The notes beneath the pieces were generated by a model. That model was not told where the DNA came from. It saw only the letters and a program-made list of their open reading frames with translations, and did no database searches. A program made the position numbers and the translations under genes. Below, in pieces: positions 1 to 9,836 of a stretch of DNA of 64,000 bases. The DNA is from an uncultured Colwellia sp. (GTDB lineage Bacteria > Pseudomonadota > Gammaproteobacteria > Enterobacterales > Alteromonadaceae). Location of the stretch: contig CAJXQM010000006.1 of assembly GCA_913058145.1 (NCBI GenBank), positions 54,174 through 118,173 of the forward strand, in the 5' to 3' direction. How positions within the stretch are numbered: position 1 is the stretch's first letter; each line of letters begins with the position of its first letter.

Positions 1-57
1 GACTTCCTGAAACACGCATCTTCAAGTGGAGAGGTTATATATGTAGCAGGTAAATAG
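1..57 (+). CDS. C-terminal end of an unidentified upstream gene (partial)
   Basis: The first 19 codons of the window are open and end in TAG, reading as a short tail ending in ...GEVIYVAGK. The frame enters from outside the window. The tail is too short to name. It lies 29 bases before djlA on the same strand, so it could be the preceding gene of the same transcript. It could also be a chance open frame. Confidence 0.35.
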   Translation, partial: DFLKHASSSGEVIYVAGK

Positions 58-86
58 CAGATTAAGAATAAGGTAATAAAATAAGT

Positions 87-908
87 ATGCGTATCTGGGG
101 GAAAGTTTTAGGGTTGTTATTTGGCTTTATGCTGAGTAAAAGTTTATTTGGCGCTTTATTAGGTCTTTGGCTTGGCCATATGTTTGACCGAGGTAGAGGT
201 TTTAGTTTTGACGGGATGACGGAAGGTAAATCTGATGATGTTACTCGTCAATCCGCTTTTTTTTACGCTACTTTTTCTGTGATGGGACATGTAGCTAAAG
301 CTAAAGGACAGGTTACTAACCATGAAATTGCTTTTGCCAGTGCTTATATGGACAAACTTGGTCTCACCAATGAATTGCGAGAACAAGCACAAGCGGCTTT
401 TCGTGAAGGTAAGTCGGTCGGATTTCCATTAAAAGAGCGTTTGGTTAAATTTAAGCGGATTTGCCGTAATCGTCATGATTTATTACTAATGTTCTTAGAA
501 ATTCAAATTCAAGTCGCTTTTATTGATGGCGATTTGGACACGAAAGAGCGTGAAGTATTGCACACTATTGCCAAATTTTTAGGCTATTCTGCTCGTCAGT
601 TAAATAACTTGCTTGAAATGATTATGGCGAGTGAAGCCTTTCATCAGCAATCAGGACAAGGAAATCATCAATTTAATGGGGGTAATGCAACAACCAGAGC
701 AGGGCAACTTGATAATGCTTATAAAATTTTAGGTGTTAACAAGGATATTTCAATGCGAGATATCAAAAAAGCCTATCGAAAATTAATGTCGCAACATCAT
801 CCTGATAAATTAATCGCAAAAGGCCTACCGCCAGCGATGATGGAAGCGGCAAAAGAAAAAACGCAAGATATTCAAGCTGCCTATGATTTGATTTCTAAGC
901 AAAAATAG
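87..908 (+). CDS. djlA: DjlA, membrane-anchored DnaJ-like co-chaperone
   Basis: This is a J-domain co-chaperone that stimulates the ATPase of DnaK, held at the inner membrane. The first ~30 residues form a Gly-rich hydrophobic anchor (LLFGFML, LLGLWLGHMF). Residues ~50-180 are a TerB-like helical domain. Residues ~205-273 are the J domain, with the signature HHPDK that contacts DnaK. The order anchor, TerB, C-terminal J domain and the length of 273 residues match the DjlA family. It is transcribed convergently with rluA-rapA, a neighbourhood also seen in enterobacteria, where djlA lies close to rluA and rapA. Confidence 0.95.
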   Translation: MRIWGKVLGLLFGFMLSKSLFGALLGLWLGHMFDRGRGFSFDGMTEGKSDDVTRQSAFFYATFSVMGHVAKAKGQVTNHEIAFASAYMDKLGLTNELREQAQAAFREGKSVGFPLKERLVKFKRICRNRHDLLLMFLEIQIQVAFIDGDLDTKEREVLHTIAKFLGYSARQLNNLLEMIMASEAFHQQSGQGNHQFNGGNATTRAGQLDNAYKILGVNKDISMRDIKKAYRKLMSQHHPDKLIAKGLPPAMMEAAKEKTQDIQAAYDLISKQK

Positions 909-1066
909 GCACAATACGGTTAGTAACAAAGTGGTCTGTTAAGTCTCCTTTATATTTACTTAGTGTTTATGTCTAGGCATGAACACTAAAGGCCTTAATG
1001 CTAATGCCTCAATATCAAAGCTTCAATACTAAAGCCTATAATAGCAATTCCATTAATAAACTATTG

Positions 1067-1750
1067 CTAATCAAATGGACAAGGGCTAACAAAGCAGAGC
1101 AATTCGCCAGTAACTGGGTGGGTTAAACTTAAATTTCTGGCATGAAGTTGTAATCTAGGGCTAATCGTCAATGCTTTTTCATGCGCATATAGTCGGTCAC
1201 CTAAAATAGGGTGGCCTAAGGCTAACATATGCACCCGTAATTGATGAGAACGACCGGTAACGGGTCTAAGTTCAATTAATGTGCTTTCATCGCCTGAACT
1301 CATTGTCGAATAGCTAAGTACGCTGTAATTAGTCAGTGATTTTTTGCCATTGTCATGATCAACTATTTGTTTTGGTCTGTTTGGCCAATCACAAATTAAA
1401 GGTAAATCAACACTGCCTTCTATTTCAGCGACTTTACCAAACACCCGGGCGATATAACTTTTTTTAGTTTGTCGTTGTTCAAATTGTCGGCTTATGGCCA
1501 CATGAGCAGGCTTATTCAATGCCATGATAATGATACCCGATGTTGCCATGTCTAAGCGATGAACAATGGTGGCGGTTGGCAAAACACGTTGTACTCGGTT
1601 TTGTAAACAGTCTTGATGCTCAGGTAAGCGGCCTGGCACACTTAGCAAGCCACTGCCTTTATTGAGTACTACAATGTCCTTATCTTGAAAAACAATATCA
1701 AGATAAGGTGACATAGGCGGTTGATAAACAAAGTCAGGATTGGCAGCCAT
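1067..1750 (-). CDS. rluA: RluA family rRNA/tRNA pseudouridine synthase
   Basis: This enzyme isomerises uridine to pseudouridine in structured RNA. The RluA clade acts on 23S rRNA U746 and on tRNA U32. The catalytic motif HRLDMATSG with its aspartate is present about residue 65, and the later family motif GRSHQLRVHM is intact. At 227 residues it is close to E. coli RluA and lacks the N-terminal S4 domain of RluC and RluD. Its ATG overlaps the rapA stop by one base (TAATG), so it is the second gene of a rapA-rluA unit with coupled translation, the same pairing as in E. coli. Assignment to RluA rather than another short paralogue rests on length and neighbourhood. Confidence 0.92.
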   Translation of the reverse strand: MAANPDFVYQPPMSPYLDIVFQDKDIVVLNKGSGLLSVPGRLPEHQDCLQNRVQRVLPTATIVHRLDMATSGIIIMALNKPAHVAISRQFEQRQTKKSYIARVFGKVAEIEGSVDLPLICDWPNRPKQIVDHDNGKKSLTNYSVLSYSTMSSGDESTLIELRPVTGRSHQLRVHMLALGHPILGDRLYAHEKALTISPRLQLHARNLSLTHPVTGELLCFVSPCPFD

Positions 1751-4662
1751 TAGTGCGTAACCACTATCATGCGAACCGCTTCAAAGGTTAACTGCGCCTT
1801 ATCAATATAATGACTTAGTTCATCTTGTTGATGGGCAAGAAAGTCAATTTCTGCTTGGCGAACACTGGGGTTAATGGCTTTCAATGCGGTTAACCTTTGT
1901 TGCTCTTGGCCTAGCTTGCTTTGCATGCTCTTTAACGCTTTTGCTTGAATAGCCGAAATTTGTTGTTCTCCATGAAATTCTGCTTTGGTCACTAGTGGCG
2001 CAATTTGTGATTTTAATGCTTTAATTAATTGCAAAGCCATTATCTTTTTAACCGGTGTGAGTTGTTTATCCAACACGGCTTCACTAACTTTATCGCCAAG
2101 ATCATTACCTTTTTTATCCACTAATATACGAATAGGTGTTGTCGGTAAATATCGGCCAAGTTGTAAATGTGCAGGTGCTGTGGCTTCTACTGTGAATAAA
2201 CATTCAAGGAAAAAAGTGCCCACAGGTAAGGCTTCTGCTTTTAATAAACCGATGCTGGCATTACCAATTTCATCGCTAAGCACTAAATCTAAAACGCCTC
2301 GCACCATGGGGTGATCCCACGTTAATAATTGATAATTTTCATTGATTAACGCGGTATCACGATCAAAGGTTATTGTTGAGCCATCTTCAGGTAAACAAGG
2401 AAAGTTGCTATTAAGCATATGTTCACTTTGATTTAATGCAATGGCATTGTCGGCTTTGTCATCTTGTTGAACGCCAAATACATCTAAGGCTTGAAACATA
2501 AATTGAGGTAAGTCTATTTGTCTGTCATTGCGCTCTATTTTTTTCACTAACTCATGAGCGCGGCCTTGGCCTGATGAATTTAGTTCAAGTAACTTATCGC
2601 GGCCAGATTCTAGCTCGGCTTTAATCTTACAGTGCTTTTGCCAAGTATCACTAATCAATTTCTCTGCTATTGATGAGGCTTGTTGTGCGGTTAATGCTAA
2701 CGATAATAACTGCTGACCATAGGCTTCATAGACTATTCGGCCAGTAATGCAGGTATGTTCAAACGCTTGCATGCCCTGTTGATACCAATCAAACAATAAA
2801 TGTTGGGCTGAATCTTCAAAGTAAGGGGCATGTAATCTAATAACTTCAGTTTGTCCGATACGGTCAAGGCGGCCAATACGCTGTTCTAATAAATCTGGGT
2901 TAAGAGGCAAATCAAATAACACTAAATGATGTGCAAACTGGAAGTTTCGACCTTCACTGCCAATTTCAGAACAGAGTAATAGCTGTGCGCTGTCTTCATC
3001 TTGGGCAAAGTAGGCGGCGGCTCTATCACGTTCAAAAATAGATAAACCTTCATGAAATACTGCTGCGCGAATTCCTTCTTTAACACGTAATACGGCTTCT
3101 AAATCTATCGCGGTTTGTGCATGCGCACAGATAACGAGTACTTTTTCTTTTTTTAATGATTTGAGTAAGTCGATCAAATAGTCAACACGTGGATCAAAAT
3201 CTGTCCATTTTTCACTTTGATGATCAAGGCCATAAAGCATTTCTGGCGTGAAAATAAACTTAGCTTGTTTAGAGTTTGCTAGAGCTTCTGGACAATCACT
3301 CAGCATAAACTCATTGATTGTATCTTGGTACTGTTCAGGCATCGTTAGTGGTGCGGGATGTATTTCGCGTGCCGGAAAGCCTTTAATGGTGTTACGTGAG
3401 TTTCTAAATAAAATGCGACCAGTTCCATGTCTATCTAGCAGTTGCTTTAGTAACTGTTGACGTACTTCTGTTTGATTCGCTGAGTTATCGCTATTAAGTG
3501 TGACTAACTGTTCACTAATATCGGTCTCTTTTAATAAAGCGATTAAGGTACTTTCTTGATCGTTAGTTAATTGTTCTTTTTCAACTAAGGCATTCGCGGC
3601 ATCAGCCACTTCACTATAATGAGACTCTTCTTCAATAAATTTTTGATAATCATAAAAACGGTCGGAATCAAGTAAGCGTAATCGAGCAAAGTGACTTTCA
3701 TGGCCTAATTGATCCGGTGTGGCTGTTAAGAGTAAAACCCCAGGAATAACTTGAGCCAATTGCTCAATACATTGATACTCTATACTTGGGTTATCTTGTT
3801 GCCAATTTAAATGATGGGCTTCATCAACTACCATTAAATCCCAATCTTCGCTGATTAATGCTTCATACCATTTAGGATTTTTAGTGATAAAACCTAAATT
3901 AACTAAAACTAACTGCTCAGTACTAAAAGGATTACTGTCATCTTCTCCGGCGGTTTCAACACATCGGTCATGATCAAAAATACTAAATTTAAGGTTAAAG
4001 CGACGCAGCATTTCTACTAACCACTGATGCATCAATGATTCAGGTACTATGATCAAAATACGTTGGGCTCTGCCACTCACCAGTTGCTGATGAATAATTA
4101 AACCCGCTTCAATTGTTTTTCCTAAACCCACTTCATCGGCAAGTAATACTCTAGGAGCAAAGCGGTTCCCCACTTCATCGGCGATATAAAGTTGATGCGG
4201 AATAAGGCTAACTCGTCCCCCGGTTAAGCCCATTAACTCTGATTGTTGTTGTTCATATTGGTAACGTAAGCAATCTTTGCGCAGGCGAAACCAATCAAGA
4301 CGGTCTACTTGGCTATTGAGTAAGCGATCGTGTGGTTTATTAAATTTAATAAAGTGATCTATCATCACTTCTTTTAAAGATATGGCTTCCAAGGTGTCTT
4401 GTCGTATACCGTGGTAAGTTAAAATGCCATGAGCTTCGGTGCTTGATTCAACCTTTAACGTCCAGCCTTCATGGCTTGGAATAAGATCGCCGTCATTGAA
4501 AATTACGCGGGTTAATGGCGCATTAGCTTTTGCATACTGACGAGATTCACCCGTGGCAGTAAAAACAATATTAACAAATCGGTGTTCTATACCTGTGACG
4601 GTCCCTAATCCTTGATCTGATTCACTGTCACTGATCCAACGTTGGCCGGGTTGAAATGGCAT
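1750..4662 (-). CDS. rapA: RapA (HepA), RNA polymerase-associated SWI/SNF-type ATPase
   Basis: RapA binds RNA polymerase and uses ATP to recycle it after transcription. The protein shows an N-terminal Tudor-like region (PGQRWISDSESDQGLGTV), the helicase motif I ADEVGLGKTIEAGL near residue 180, the DEAH box in VVDEAHHL, and the C-terminal helicase half with QRIGRLDRIGQ. The track starts the frame at a TTG (4677). The ATG at 4662 fits better: it gives the family N-terminus MPFxxGQRW, a length of 970 residues close to E. coli RapA, and a GGAG nine bases upstream. It overlaps rluA by one base downstream. Confidence 0.96.
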   Translation of the reverse strand: MPFQPGQRWISDSESDQGLGTVTGIEHRFVNIVFTATGESRQYAKANAPLTRVIFNDGDLIPSHEGWTLKVESSTEAHGILTYHGIRQDTLEAISLKEVMIDHFIKFNKPHDRLLNSQVDRLDWFRLRKDCLRYQYEQQQSELMGLTGGRVSLIPHQLYIADEVGNRFAPRVLLADEVGLGKTIEAGLIIHQQLVSGRAQRILIIVPESLMHQWLVEMLRRFNLKFSIFDHDRCVETAGEDDSNPFSTEQLVLVNLGFITKNPKWYEALISEDWDLMVVDEAHHLNWQQDNPSIEYQCIEQLAQVIPGVLLLTATPDQLGHESHFARLRLLDSDRFYDYQKFIEEESHYSEVADAANALVEKEQLTNDQESTLIALLKETDISEQLVTLNSDNSANQTEVRQQLLKQLLDRHGTGRILFRNSRNTIKGFPAREIHPAPLTMPEQYQDTINEFMLSDCPEALANSKQAKFIFTPEMLYGLDHQSEKWTDFDPRVDYLIDLLKSLKKEKVLVICAHAQTAIDLEAVLRVKEGIRAAVFHEGLSIFERDRAAAYFAQDEDSAQLLLCSEIGSEGRNFQFAHHLVLFDLPLNPDLLEQRIGRLDRIGQTEVIRLHAPYFEDSAQHLLFDWYQQGMQAFEHTCITGRIVYEAYGQQLLSLALTAQQASSIAEKLISDTWQKHCKIKAELESGRDKLLELNSSGQGRAHELVKKIERNDRQIDLPQFMFQALDVFGVQQDDKADNAIALNQSEHMLNSNFPCLPEDGSTITFDRDTALINENYQLLTWDHPMVRGVLDLVLSDEIGNASIGLLKAEALPVGTFFLECLFTVEATAPAHLQLGRYLPTTPIRILVDKKGNDLGDKVSEAVLDKQLTPVKKIMALQLIKALKSQIAPLVTKAEFHGEQQISAIQAKALKSMQSKLGQEQQRLTALKAINPSVRQAEIDFLAHQQDELSHYIDKAQLTFEAVRMIVVTH

Positions 4663-4780
4663 ATAATAGAACTCCAAAATATCTTAAAAAATTAACATGA
4701 AAAAAACGGCGCTATAGTAACTGTTAGAGATTAATAATCATAGTTAGCTTTGGTAAAAAAGCAGTATCTTGGTATTTTTT

Positions 4781-5470
4781 CTAAATAGTCGTCATTATAC
4801 CGATAAACCAAGCGAAAAAAGGGGCTAACACCGCGGTTAAAATACCACTGATAACTAATGCTAAAGAACTAAAAGCCCCTTGTTCATTACCCACTTCCAT
4901 TGCTTTTGCGGTGCCAATGGCATGCGCACTACACCCCATTGCTAAACCTTGTGCTTGTGGATTCGTGATTTTACAAAACTTGAGTAGACTAAAGCCACCT
5001 AGCGCCCCTAATAACCCAACGGCAATAACCACCGCGGCAGCCAACGATGCTAGTCCTCCTGTTTCGTGGGCCACAGCCATTGCTATTGGGCTAGTCACAG
5101 ATTTTGGCAATAAAGAAAGTAATAATACTTTATCGTCAGTTAATAATAAGGCGATAGATATACAAGTTGAAATGGCAATAACAACACCAAAAGAGCAGCT
5201 GACCATTATTGCCTTAAATTGCTGTTTTATTTGTTGTATTTGACAAAATAATGGGATAGCAAGCGCAACTACAGCGGGCTCTAAAAGCCAAATAAAAGGA
5301 ATATTTGCTGTTGCGTAATCTTGGTAAATAAGTGGGGTAAAACTAAAAAGTCCAATAAAAAATAAAATACTCACTAAAAGAGGATTAGCTAATGGGCTTT
5401 TTATTGGGCTTAAAAGCTTACGGGCAGCCAAAAAAATCAATACCGTAGCAATAAGATAAAGATAAATCAT
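4781..5470 (-). CDS. LrgB/CidB-type inner-membrane protein
   Basis: This hydrophobic protein of 229 residues has several membrane spans and resembles the LrgB/CidB/YohK family. The conserved region includes PKSVTSPIAMAVA and a later GCSAHAIGTAKAME stretch. Family members act with an LrgA/CidA partner and have been linked to murein hydrolase control and, in some organisms, to export of small organic acids. The start codon overlaps the end of the upstream lrgA-like gene (ATGA), so the two are translationally coupled. Which of the proposed functions applies here cannot be told from sequence. Confidence 0.88.
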   Translation of the reverse strand: MIYLYLIATVLIFLAARKLLSPIKSPLANPLLVSILFFIGLFSFTPLIYQDYATANIPFIWLLEPAVVALAIPLFCQIQQIKQQFKAIMVSCSFGVVIAISTCISIALLLTDDKVLLLSLLPKSVTSPIAMAVAHETGGLASLAAAVVIAVGLLGALGGFSLLKFCKITNPQAQGLAMGCSAHAIGTAKAMEVGNEQGAFSSLALVISGILTAVLAPFFAWFIGIMTTI

Positions 5471-5832
5471 TTAGACAACCTTTGATAAAGCCAGCCAACA
5501 GATATTAACGTTGCTATTGTGCTAATCACACTGCTTACTACAATGGTAACCCAATAGGTTGATAACAATTGTGAATATTGTAATAACCCTACACCAACAG
5601 GAACAAAAAAGAGCGTAATATAGTTAAGTAAAAAGCTGCCTGTTGGCAATATATAATCTAATGGAATTAACCGAAGGCTCAATGCTGAAAATAATAATAG
5701 CAAACCAAAAATACTGCCAGGAATGGGTAAATGACTTAGGTATTGAATGACTTTACCTAGATACAAGAAAAGCACTAAAATACTTGCACTTCGTACTAAT
5801 TCAGTTGCCGTGATAAAAATATTTTTTTTCAT
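5467..5832 (-). CDS. LrgA/CidA-type inner-membrane protein
   Basis: This 121-residue protein with four predicted hydrophobic segments matches the LrgA/CidA (holin-like, YohJ) family in size and in the segment LPIPGSIFGLLLLF. It is the first gene of a two-gene unit with the LrgB-like gene, with a four-base ATGA overlap. The pair is presumed to form one membrane complex. A holin-like role is the traditional suggestion for the family and is not shown by anything in this sequence. The start ATG sits 126 bases from the argR stop, and both genes run on the minus strand. Confidence 0.86.
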   Translation of the reverse strand: MKKNIFITATELVRSASILVLFLYLGKVIQYLSHLPIPGSIFGLLLLFSALSLRLIPLDYILPTGSFLLNYITLFFVPVGVGLLQYSQLLSTYWVTIVVSSVISTIATLISVGWLYQRLSK

Positions 5833-5940
5833 GAAATTTTTTAATACGCAATGAGTAATAATAACAACTAATTATCATAGTCGCTTTTTTAAGGATAAAT
5901 TAAGGAAAATAGTGTAACCGTCTACTAAGTCTGCACTCAA

Positions 5941-6414
5941 TTAACTTATATTTTTCGAAAATAGTCGTTCTAATTGATTAATGGTGTCTTTGATATTATT
6001 GACATCTGTTGGTGCAATAAAAATAGTATCATCGCCAGCAATTGTTCCAAGTACACCATCACTTTTACTTAAACTATCCAATAAGCGAGCAATTAATTGT
6101 GCAGCCCCTGGACTTGTTTGAATAATGATCATCATACCATTATGTTCTATTTCTAATACTAATTGCTTTAATGGACTTTGTGCGGTTGGTACACCAAGCT
6201 CTGCGGGCAAACAATAAACCATTTCTTGGCGGGCATTACGCGTGCGAACTGCACCAAACTTGCTGAGTATCCGTGATATTTTAGATTGGCTGATATTATC
6301 AAATCCTAAAGATTTTAATGCCTCAACGATTTCGCCTTGCGAACCGAATTGCTCTTGTTTTAATAAATCTTTAAATGCTTGTACTAATGTTTCTTGTTTT
6401 TGTTGGCCATTCAT
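5941..6414 (-). CDS. argR: ArgR, arginine repressor
   Basis: ArgR is a hexameric arginine-dependent repressor of arginine biosynthesis and activator of some catabolic genes. Residues ~1-75 form the winged helix DNA-binding domain ([26 protein letters not shown]). Residues ~85-157 form the oligomerisation and arginine-binding domain, including the conserved [10 protein letters not shown] motif. The length of 157 residues matches E. coli ArgR. It is divergent from mdh, as in many gammaproteobacteria. Confidence 0.97.
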   Translation of the reverse strand: MNGQQKQETLVQAFKDLLKQEQFGSQGEIVEALKSLGFDNISQSKISRILSKFGAVRTRNARQEMVYCLPAELGVPTAQSPLKQLVLEIEHNGMMIIIQTSPGAAQLIARLLDSLSKSDGVLGTIAGDDTIFIAPTDVNNIKDTINQLERLFSKNIS

Positions 6415-6507
6415 TGTGTGAGATTAAACCCTTTTTTGCTATTTATTTAAACAGCCTCAATTGTATTATTTATTTTGAAGATGTTCGGTATAGCCTTTAA
6501 TACTAAA

Positions 6508-6523
6508 GTTGAATTCTTTCAAC
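6508..6523. promoter_or_regulatory. Palindrome in the argR-mdh intergenic region, possible ARG box
   Basis: GTTGAA-TTCT-TTCAAC is a perfect 6-base palindrome about 95 bases upstream of argR. It partly resembles the ArgR box core (TGAAT-N4-ATTCA), and ArgR usually represses its own gene. The match is imperfect and no second adjacent box was recognised. Confidence 0.3.
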
Positions 6524-6666
6524 TAGGTATTATACGCTATCATATGCACAATAATAATTGTTTTTTTGTTGGCTATACTATATCTTTTGCACCATAAAAT
6601 TTACGTATTTACTCGAATAATCTTTATTATACAGTTTTACACCCACTTTAATTTCGGAGAGAACAC

Positions 6667-7599
6667 ATGAAAGTAACAGTTTTAGGCGCAGCTGGCGGTA
6701 TCGGTCAAGCATTATCTTTACTATTAAAAACTCAATTGCCAGCCGGTTCTGAGTTATCACTGTACGATGTTGCCCCTGTAGTTCCTGGTGTTGCGGTAGA
6801 CTTATCACACATACCTACAGCGGTTAAAGTTGAAGGTTTTGGTGCTGACGATTTAGCTGGCGCACTTTCAGGCGCTGATATTGTAATTATTCCAGCAGGT
6901 ATGCCACGTAAGCCTGGTATGGACCGTGCTGATTTATTTGCAGTAAATGCCGGTATCATCAAAACATTAGCAGAAGGTATTGTTGCCAGCTGTCCAAAAG
7001 CTTTAGTTGGTATTATTACTAACCCAGTTAATGGCACTGTACCAATTGTTGCTGAAGTATTCAAAAAAGCGGGTACTTATGACAAAAATCGTGTATTTGG
7101 TGTAACAACTCTTGATGTAATTCGCAGTGAAGCATTCATCGCTGAACTAAAAGGCTTGAACGTAAGTGACGTTAAAATACCAGTAATTGGTGGTCACTCA
7201 GGTACAACAATTTTACCACTTCTTTCACAAGTTGAAGGCGTTACTTTTTCTGATGAAGAAGTTGCCGCATTAACACCTCGCATTCAAAATGCTGGTACTG
7301 AAGTTGTAAATGCTAAAGCGGGTGGCGGTTCTGCTACGTTATCAATGGGCGCTGCTGCTGCTCGTTTTTGTTTATCTTTAGTGAAAGGTTTACAAGGCGA
7401 AGATGTTGTAGATTACGCTTACGTTGACGTTGAAGGTGGCGATGCACCATTTTTTGCTCACCCAGTACGTTTAGGCGTAAATGGTGTTGCTGAAATATTA
7501 CCATACGGTAAGTTAAGTGCTTTTGAAGAAAAAGCTAAAAATGACATGCTTGATACATTAAAAGCTGACATCCAAGAAGGTGTTGATTTTATGGCATAA
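6667..7599 (+). CDS. mdh: Malate dehydrogenase
   Basis: This NAD-dependent enzyme of the TCA cycle interconverts malate and oxaloacetate. The N-terminal Rossmann motif [13 protein letters not shown] is intact. The [10 protein letters not shown] segment and the catalytic histidine in [11 protein letters not shown] are both present. The length of 310 residues fits the gammaproteobacterial dimeric type. A strong ribosome binding site (CGGAGAG) lies just before the ATG. It is divergent from argR across ~250 bases of AT-rich sequence that must hold both promoters. Confidence 0.98.
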   Translation: MKVTVLGAAGGIGQALSLLLKTQLPAGSELSLYDVAPVVPGVAVDLSHIPTAVKVEGFGADDLAGALSGADIVIIPAGMPRKPGMDRADLFAVNAGIIKTLAEGIVASCPKALVGIITNPVNGTVPIVAEVFKKAGTYDKNRVFGVTTLDVIRSEAFIAELKGLNVSDVKIPVIGGHSGTTILPLLSQVEGVTFSDEEVAALTPRIQNAGTEVVNAKAGGGSATLSMGAAAARFCLSLVKGLQGEDVVDYAYVDVEGGDAPFFAHPVRLGVNGVAEILPYGKLSAFEEKAKNDMLDTLKADIQEGVDFMA

Positions 7600-7684
7600 A
7601 GCCATAAATAAAACGTAAAATTTATGGGTGGCGAGTACTGAGTTTAAAAGCTTAATGCTCGTTACTTGTCACTTAATTCTGTGC

Positions 7685-8095
7685 TTATTTCACACCCTTT
7701 GAAAGAAGAAATTCAGCATACTCTTTATCAGTTCTCATAATGTGATTCGTTAGCCAACGTTTAAGAAATAGCATTAAATCAGCACTCATGGTTCCTTGGG
7801 GATTTTCAATAAATTTTTCTTTTAATTCGACCACTTGAGCTATTAGCTCATTGTGTTGCCGTTTGTGTTCTTCTGAATCAGTATAACCATACTCAGCAAA
7901 CATATTTTCCTCATAAGCAAAATGCTTTTGGGTATAAGCTGCTAAACCTGTAAATATTTTTCCTAATAATTCATTTGAGCTATTTGTTAACATGGCATCA
8001 TTAAGTGCATTGATCATATTGACTAATTTTTTGTGTTGCTCATCAATGCTTTCTATACCAACACTTAACTCGGCTGTCCATTCAATTAGCGGCAT
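7685..8095 (-). CDS. Bacteriohemerythrin, non-heme di-iron O2-binding protein
   Basis: This four-helix hemerythrin-like protein of 136 residues would bind O2 at a di-iron centre. The metal-ligand pattern is visible in order: H in IDEQHKKL, HFAYEENMF (H and E), EHKRQHNEL, and H in LTNHIMRTD near the C-terminus. The N-terminal WTAELSVGIESIDEQH is typical of bacteriohemerythrins. Proposed roles include O2 storage, O2 delivery to membrane oxidases or sensing. It has no fused signalling domain. It appears to be monocistronic, between mdh and a repeat region. Confidence 0.93.
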   Translation of the reverse strand: MPLIEWTAELSVGIESIDEQHKKLVNMINALNDAMLTNSSNELLGKIFTGLAAYTQKHFAYEENMFAEYGYTDSEEHKRQHNELIAQVVELKEKFIENPQGTMSADLMLFLKRWLTNHIMRTDKEYAEFLLSKGVK

Positions 8096-8185
8096 AAAAC
8101 CTCCTAAACGTTTAATAATTTTTAGTTAACGTTAGTGCCAGCGGCTGAAATACACAAGCCAAAGTTTACGTAAACCTGTGTTAGA

Positions 8186-8400
8186 TCAATAACGCTTCCT
8201 TCGACCATTAGACCCTTCGACAAGCTCAGGGCTCAGGATAAACGGATTAGGACGCTGTTTAACTGAGTATGATGAATGAACGGATTAGGACGCTGTTTAT
8301 ACTGAGTATGATGAATGTATCGCCTCTACTCTACTTGTACTGTGCGTGATGAACGTAAATTTCCACTTGTACTGAGCGTGAGGAACGAACAGTCGAAGTA
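8186..8400. repeat. Degenerate REP-like repeat cluster with a 38-base tandem duplication
   Basis: The stretch opens with CGCTTCCTTCGACC and CCCTTCGACAAGCTCAGGG, a motif seen again at 63.87 kb in this window. It ends in a diverged inverted copy (GAACAGTCGAAG). Inside, the unit AACGGATTAGGACGCTGTTT followed by ACTGAGTATGATGAATG occurs twice back to back (8241-8278 and 8279-8317), differing by about one base. Weaker echoes follow (CTTGTACTG.GCGTGATGAACG). No coding frame here is credible. Confidence 0.75.
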
Positions 8401-8404
8401 TGTG

Positions 8405-8809
8405 TTATTTTCCCCAAGGATTGGTCGGAGTAGAAGATCGTTCTCGTGTTTTTTTAGCGCGTTTTTGTCTAAGGTTTTCAGCATCATCAAAACTTAACTC
8501 TGCTGGTGTTCCCGGTTTTTGATCAGCGGGTACTATGCGATCACGTGGCGGTAATTCAAATTGGCTATCATCAGCACGTGGTAAGCTTTTATATTGATAT
8601 AGATAAAAAGCTTCAACCTTATCTTTTGCCCAGTCTGTTTTTTTAAGAAATTTTAGACTAGATTCAATACTAGGGTGAGTTTTAAAGCAATTTAAGCTTA
8701 AATAAGCGTTTAAAATATCAAAACCGTAATGATCGACTAACTCAGTGAGAACTTGTTCTAAACCGATACCGTGCAACGGATTGTTTTCATATATATTATC
8801 TGAATTCAT
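8405..8809 (-). CDS. VF530-family small DNA-binding-like protein
   Basis: The 134-residue product matches the VF530 (DUF2132) fold family in its first ~75 residues: [20 protein letters not shown], then NCFKTHP, then [22 protein letters not shown]. Family members are small and helical, and DNA binding has been proposed from structure. The C-terminal ~55 residues are charged, low-complexity and probably disordered, ending in NPWGK. A second member of the same family lies at 52.9 kb. It sits 25 bases upstream of ispB on the same strand, so the two may share a transcript. The cellular role is unknown. Confidence 0.85.
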   Translation of the reverse strand: MNSDNIYENNPLHGIGLEQVLTELVDHYGFDILNAYLSLNCFKTHPSIESSLKFLKKTDWAKDKVEAFYLYQYKSLPRADDSQFELPPRDRIVPADQKPGTPAELSFDDAENLRQKRAKKTRERSSTPTNPWGK

Positions 8810-8834
8810 ACTATTCTACTCTTGCTTTTAATGT

Positions 8835-9836
8835 TTAAGCACTACGATTAGCCGCAATATGGGCTAAAGAAATTAATGCTTTTTTATAATTAGACTCAGG
8901 TAATATTGACAAAGCATTAATAGCCTTATCTGCTTCTATTTCTGCTTTTTTCTGTGTATAAACCAAAGCGCCCGTTTGTTTCATTGCACTTAAAATATCC
9001 TCTAAATGTTCCATACCATTACCGTGTTCTATAGCATTTCTAATTAATTTTCTTTGCTCATCAGTGCCGTGAGACATAGCATAAAGTAGCGGTAGAGTAG
9101 GCTTGCCTTCGGCTAAGTCATCACCCACATTTTTACCCATTTCTTTAGCATCTGCGGTGTAATCCAAAATATCATCCACTAATTGAAAAGCGGTGCCTAG
9201 GTATTTACCGTAATCTGCAATGGCTGTTTCAGTTGCACTATCTTGCTTGGTAATAACAGCAGCAAGTCGAGTAGCCGCTTCAAAAAGTTTGGCTGTTTTG
9301 CAATAAATAACCTGTAAATAGCTTTCTTCAGTGGTGTCAGGGTTATTACAATTCATCAATTGTAATACTTCACCTTCGGCAACTATATTAGTCGCATCAG
9401 ATAAAATATCCATAATGCGCATATCACCCAATTTGGTCATCATTTGAAAAGAGCGTGTGTAAAGAAAATCACCGACTAATACGCTAGCACTGTTACCAAA
9501 TAAAGCATTAGCGGTTTCTTGGCCACGTCGCATGTTAGATTCATCAACTACATCATCATGCAATAGGGTAGCGGTGTGAATAAATTCAACAATGGCAGCA
9601 ATGGTGCAGTGTTTATCATCTAGATTGACTATATTGGCTTGATTCAGCGCCTGTGCTGTTAACACGGTAAGCATGGGGCGCATACGCTTACCACCGGAAT
9701 TAACAATATAGACACCTAATTGATTGATCAAAGCAACGTTTGAGTGCAACTGACCATAAATAAGATCATTAACCTTGGTCATATCATCTTGTGTGAGTGC
9801 TTGAATTGCTTTTATATCCACTTTACTTAATTCCAC
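8835..9836 (-). CDS. ispB: Octaprenyl diphosphate synthase
   Basis: This trans-long-chain prenyltransferase makes the octaprenyl chain of ubiquinone and menaquinone. Both aspartate-rich motifs are intact: LLHDDVVDES and QLVDDILDYT. The substrate motif GGKRMRP is near residue 50. The length of 333 residues fits IspB. The frame begins at a GTG, giving the expected N-terminus ahead of ALTQDDM. It is divergent from rplU-rpmA, the usual arrangement in gammaproteobacteria. The chain length (C40) is inferred from the family. Confidence 0.95.
   Translation of the reverse strand: MELSKVDIKAIQALTQDDMTKVNDLIYGQLHSNVALINQLGVYIVNSGGKRMRPMLTVLTAQALNQANIVNLDDKHCTIAAIVEFIHTATLLHDDVVDESNMRRGQETANALFGNSASVLVGDFLYTRSFQMMTKLGDMRIMDILSDATNIVAEGEVLQLMNCNNPDTTEESYLQVIYCKTAKLFEAATRLAAVITKQDSATETAIADYGKYLGTAFQLVDDILDYTADAKEMGKNVGDDLAEGKPTLPLLYAMSHGTDEQRKLIRNAIEHGNGMEHLEDILSAMKQTGALVYTQKKAEIEADKAINALSILPESNYKKALISLAHIAANRSA

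Noticed and set aside
8315-8497. 60-residue plus-strand ORF
   Set aside because: It lies within the degenerate repeat cluster and the 3' end of the VF530-type gene on the other strand, and has repeat-derived composition.
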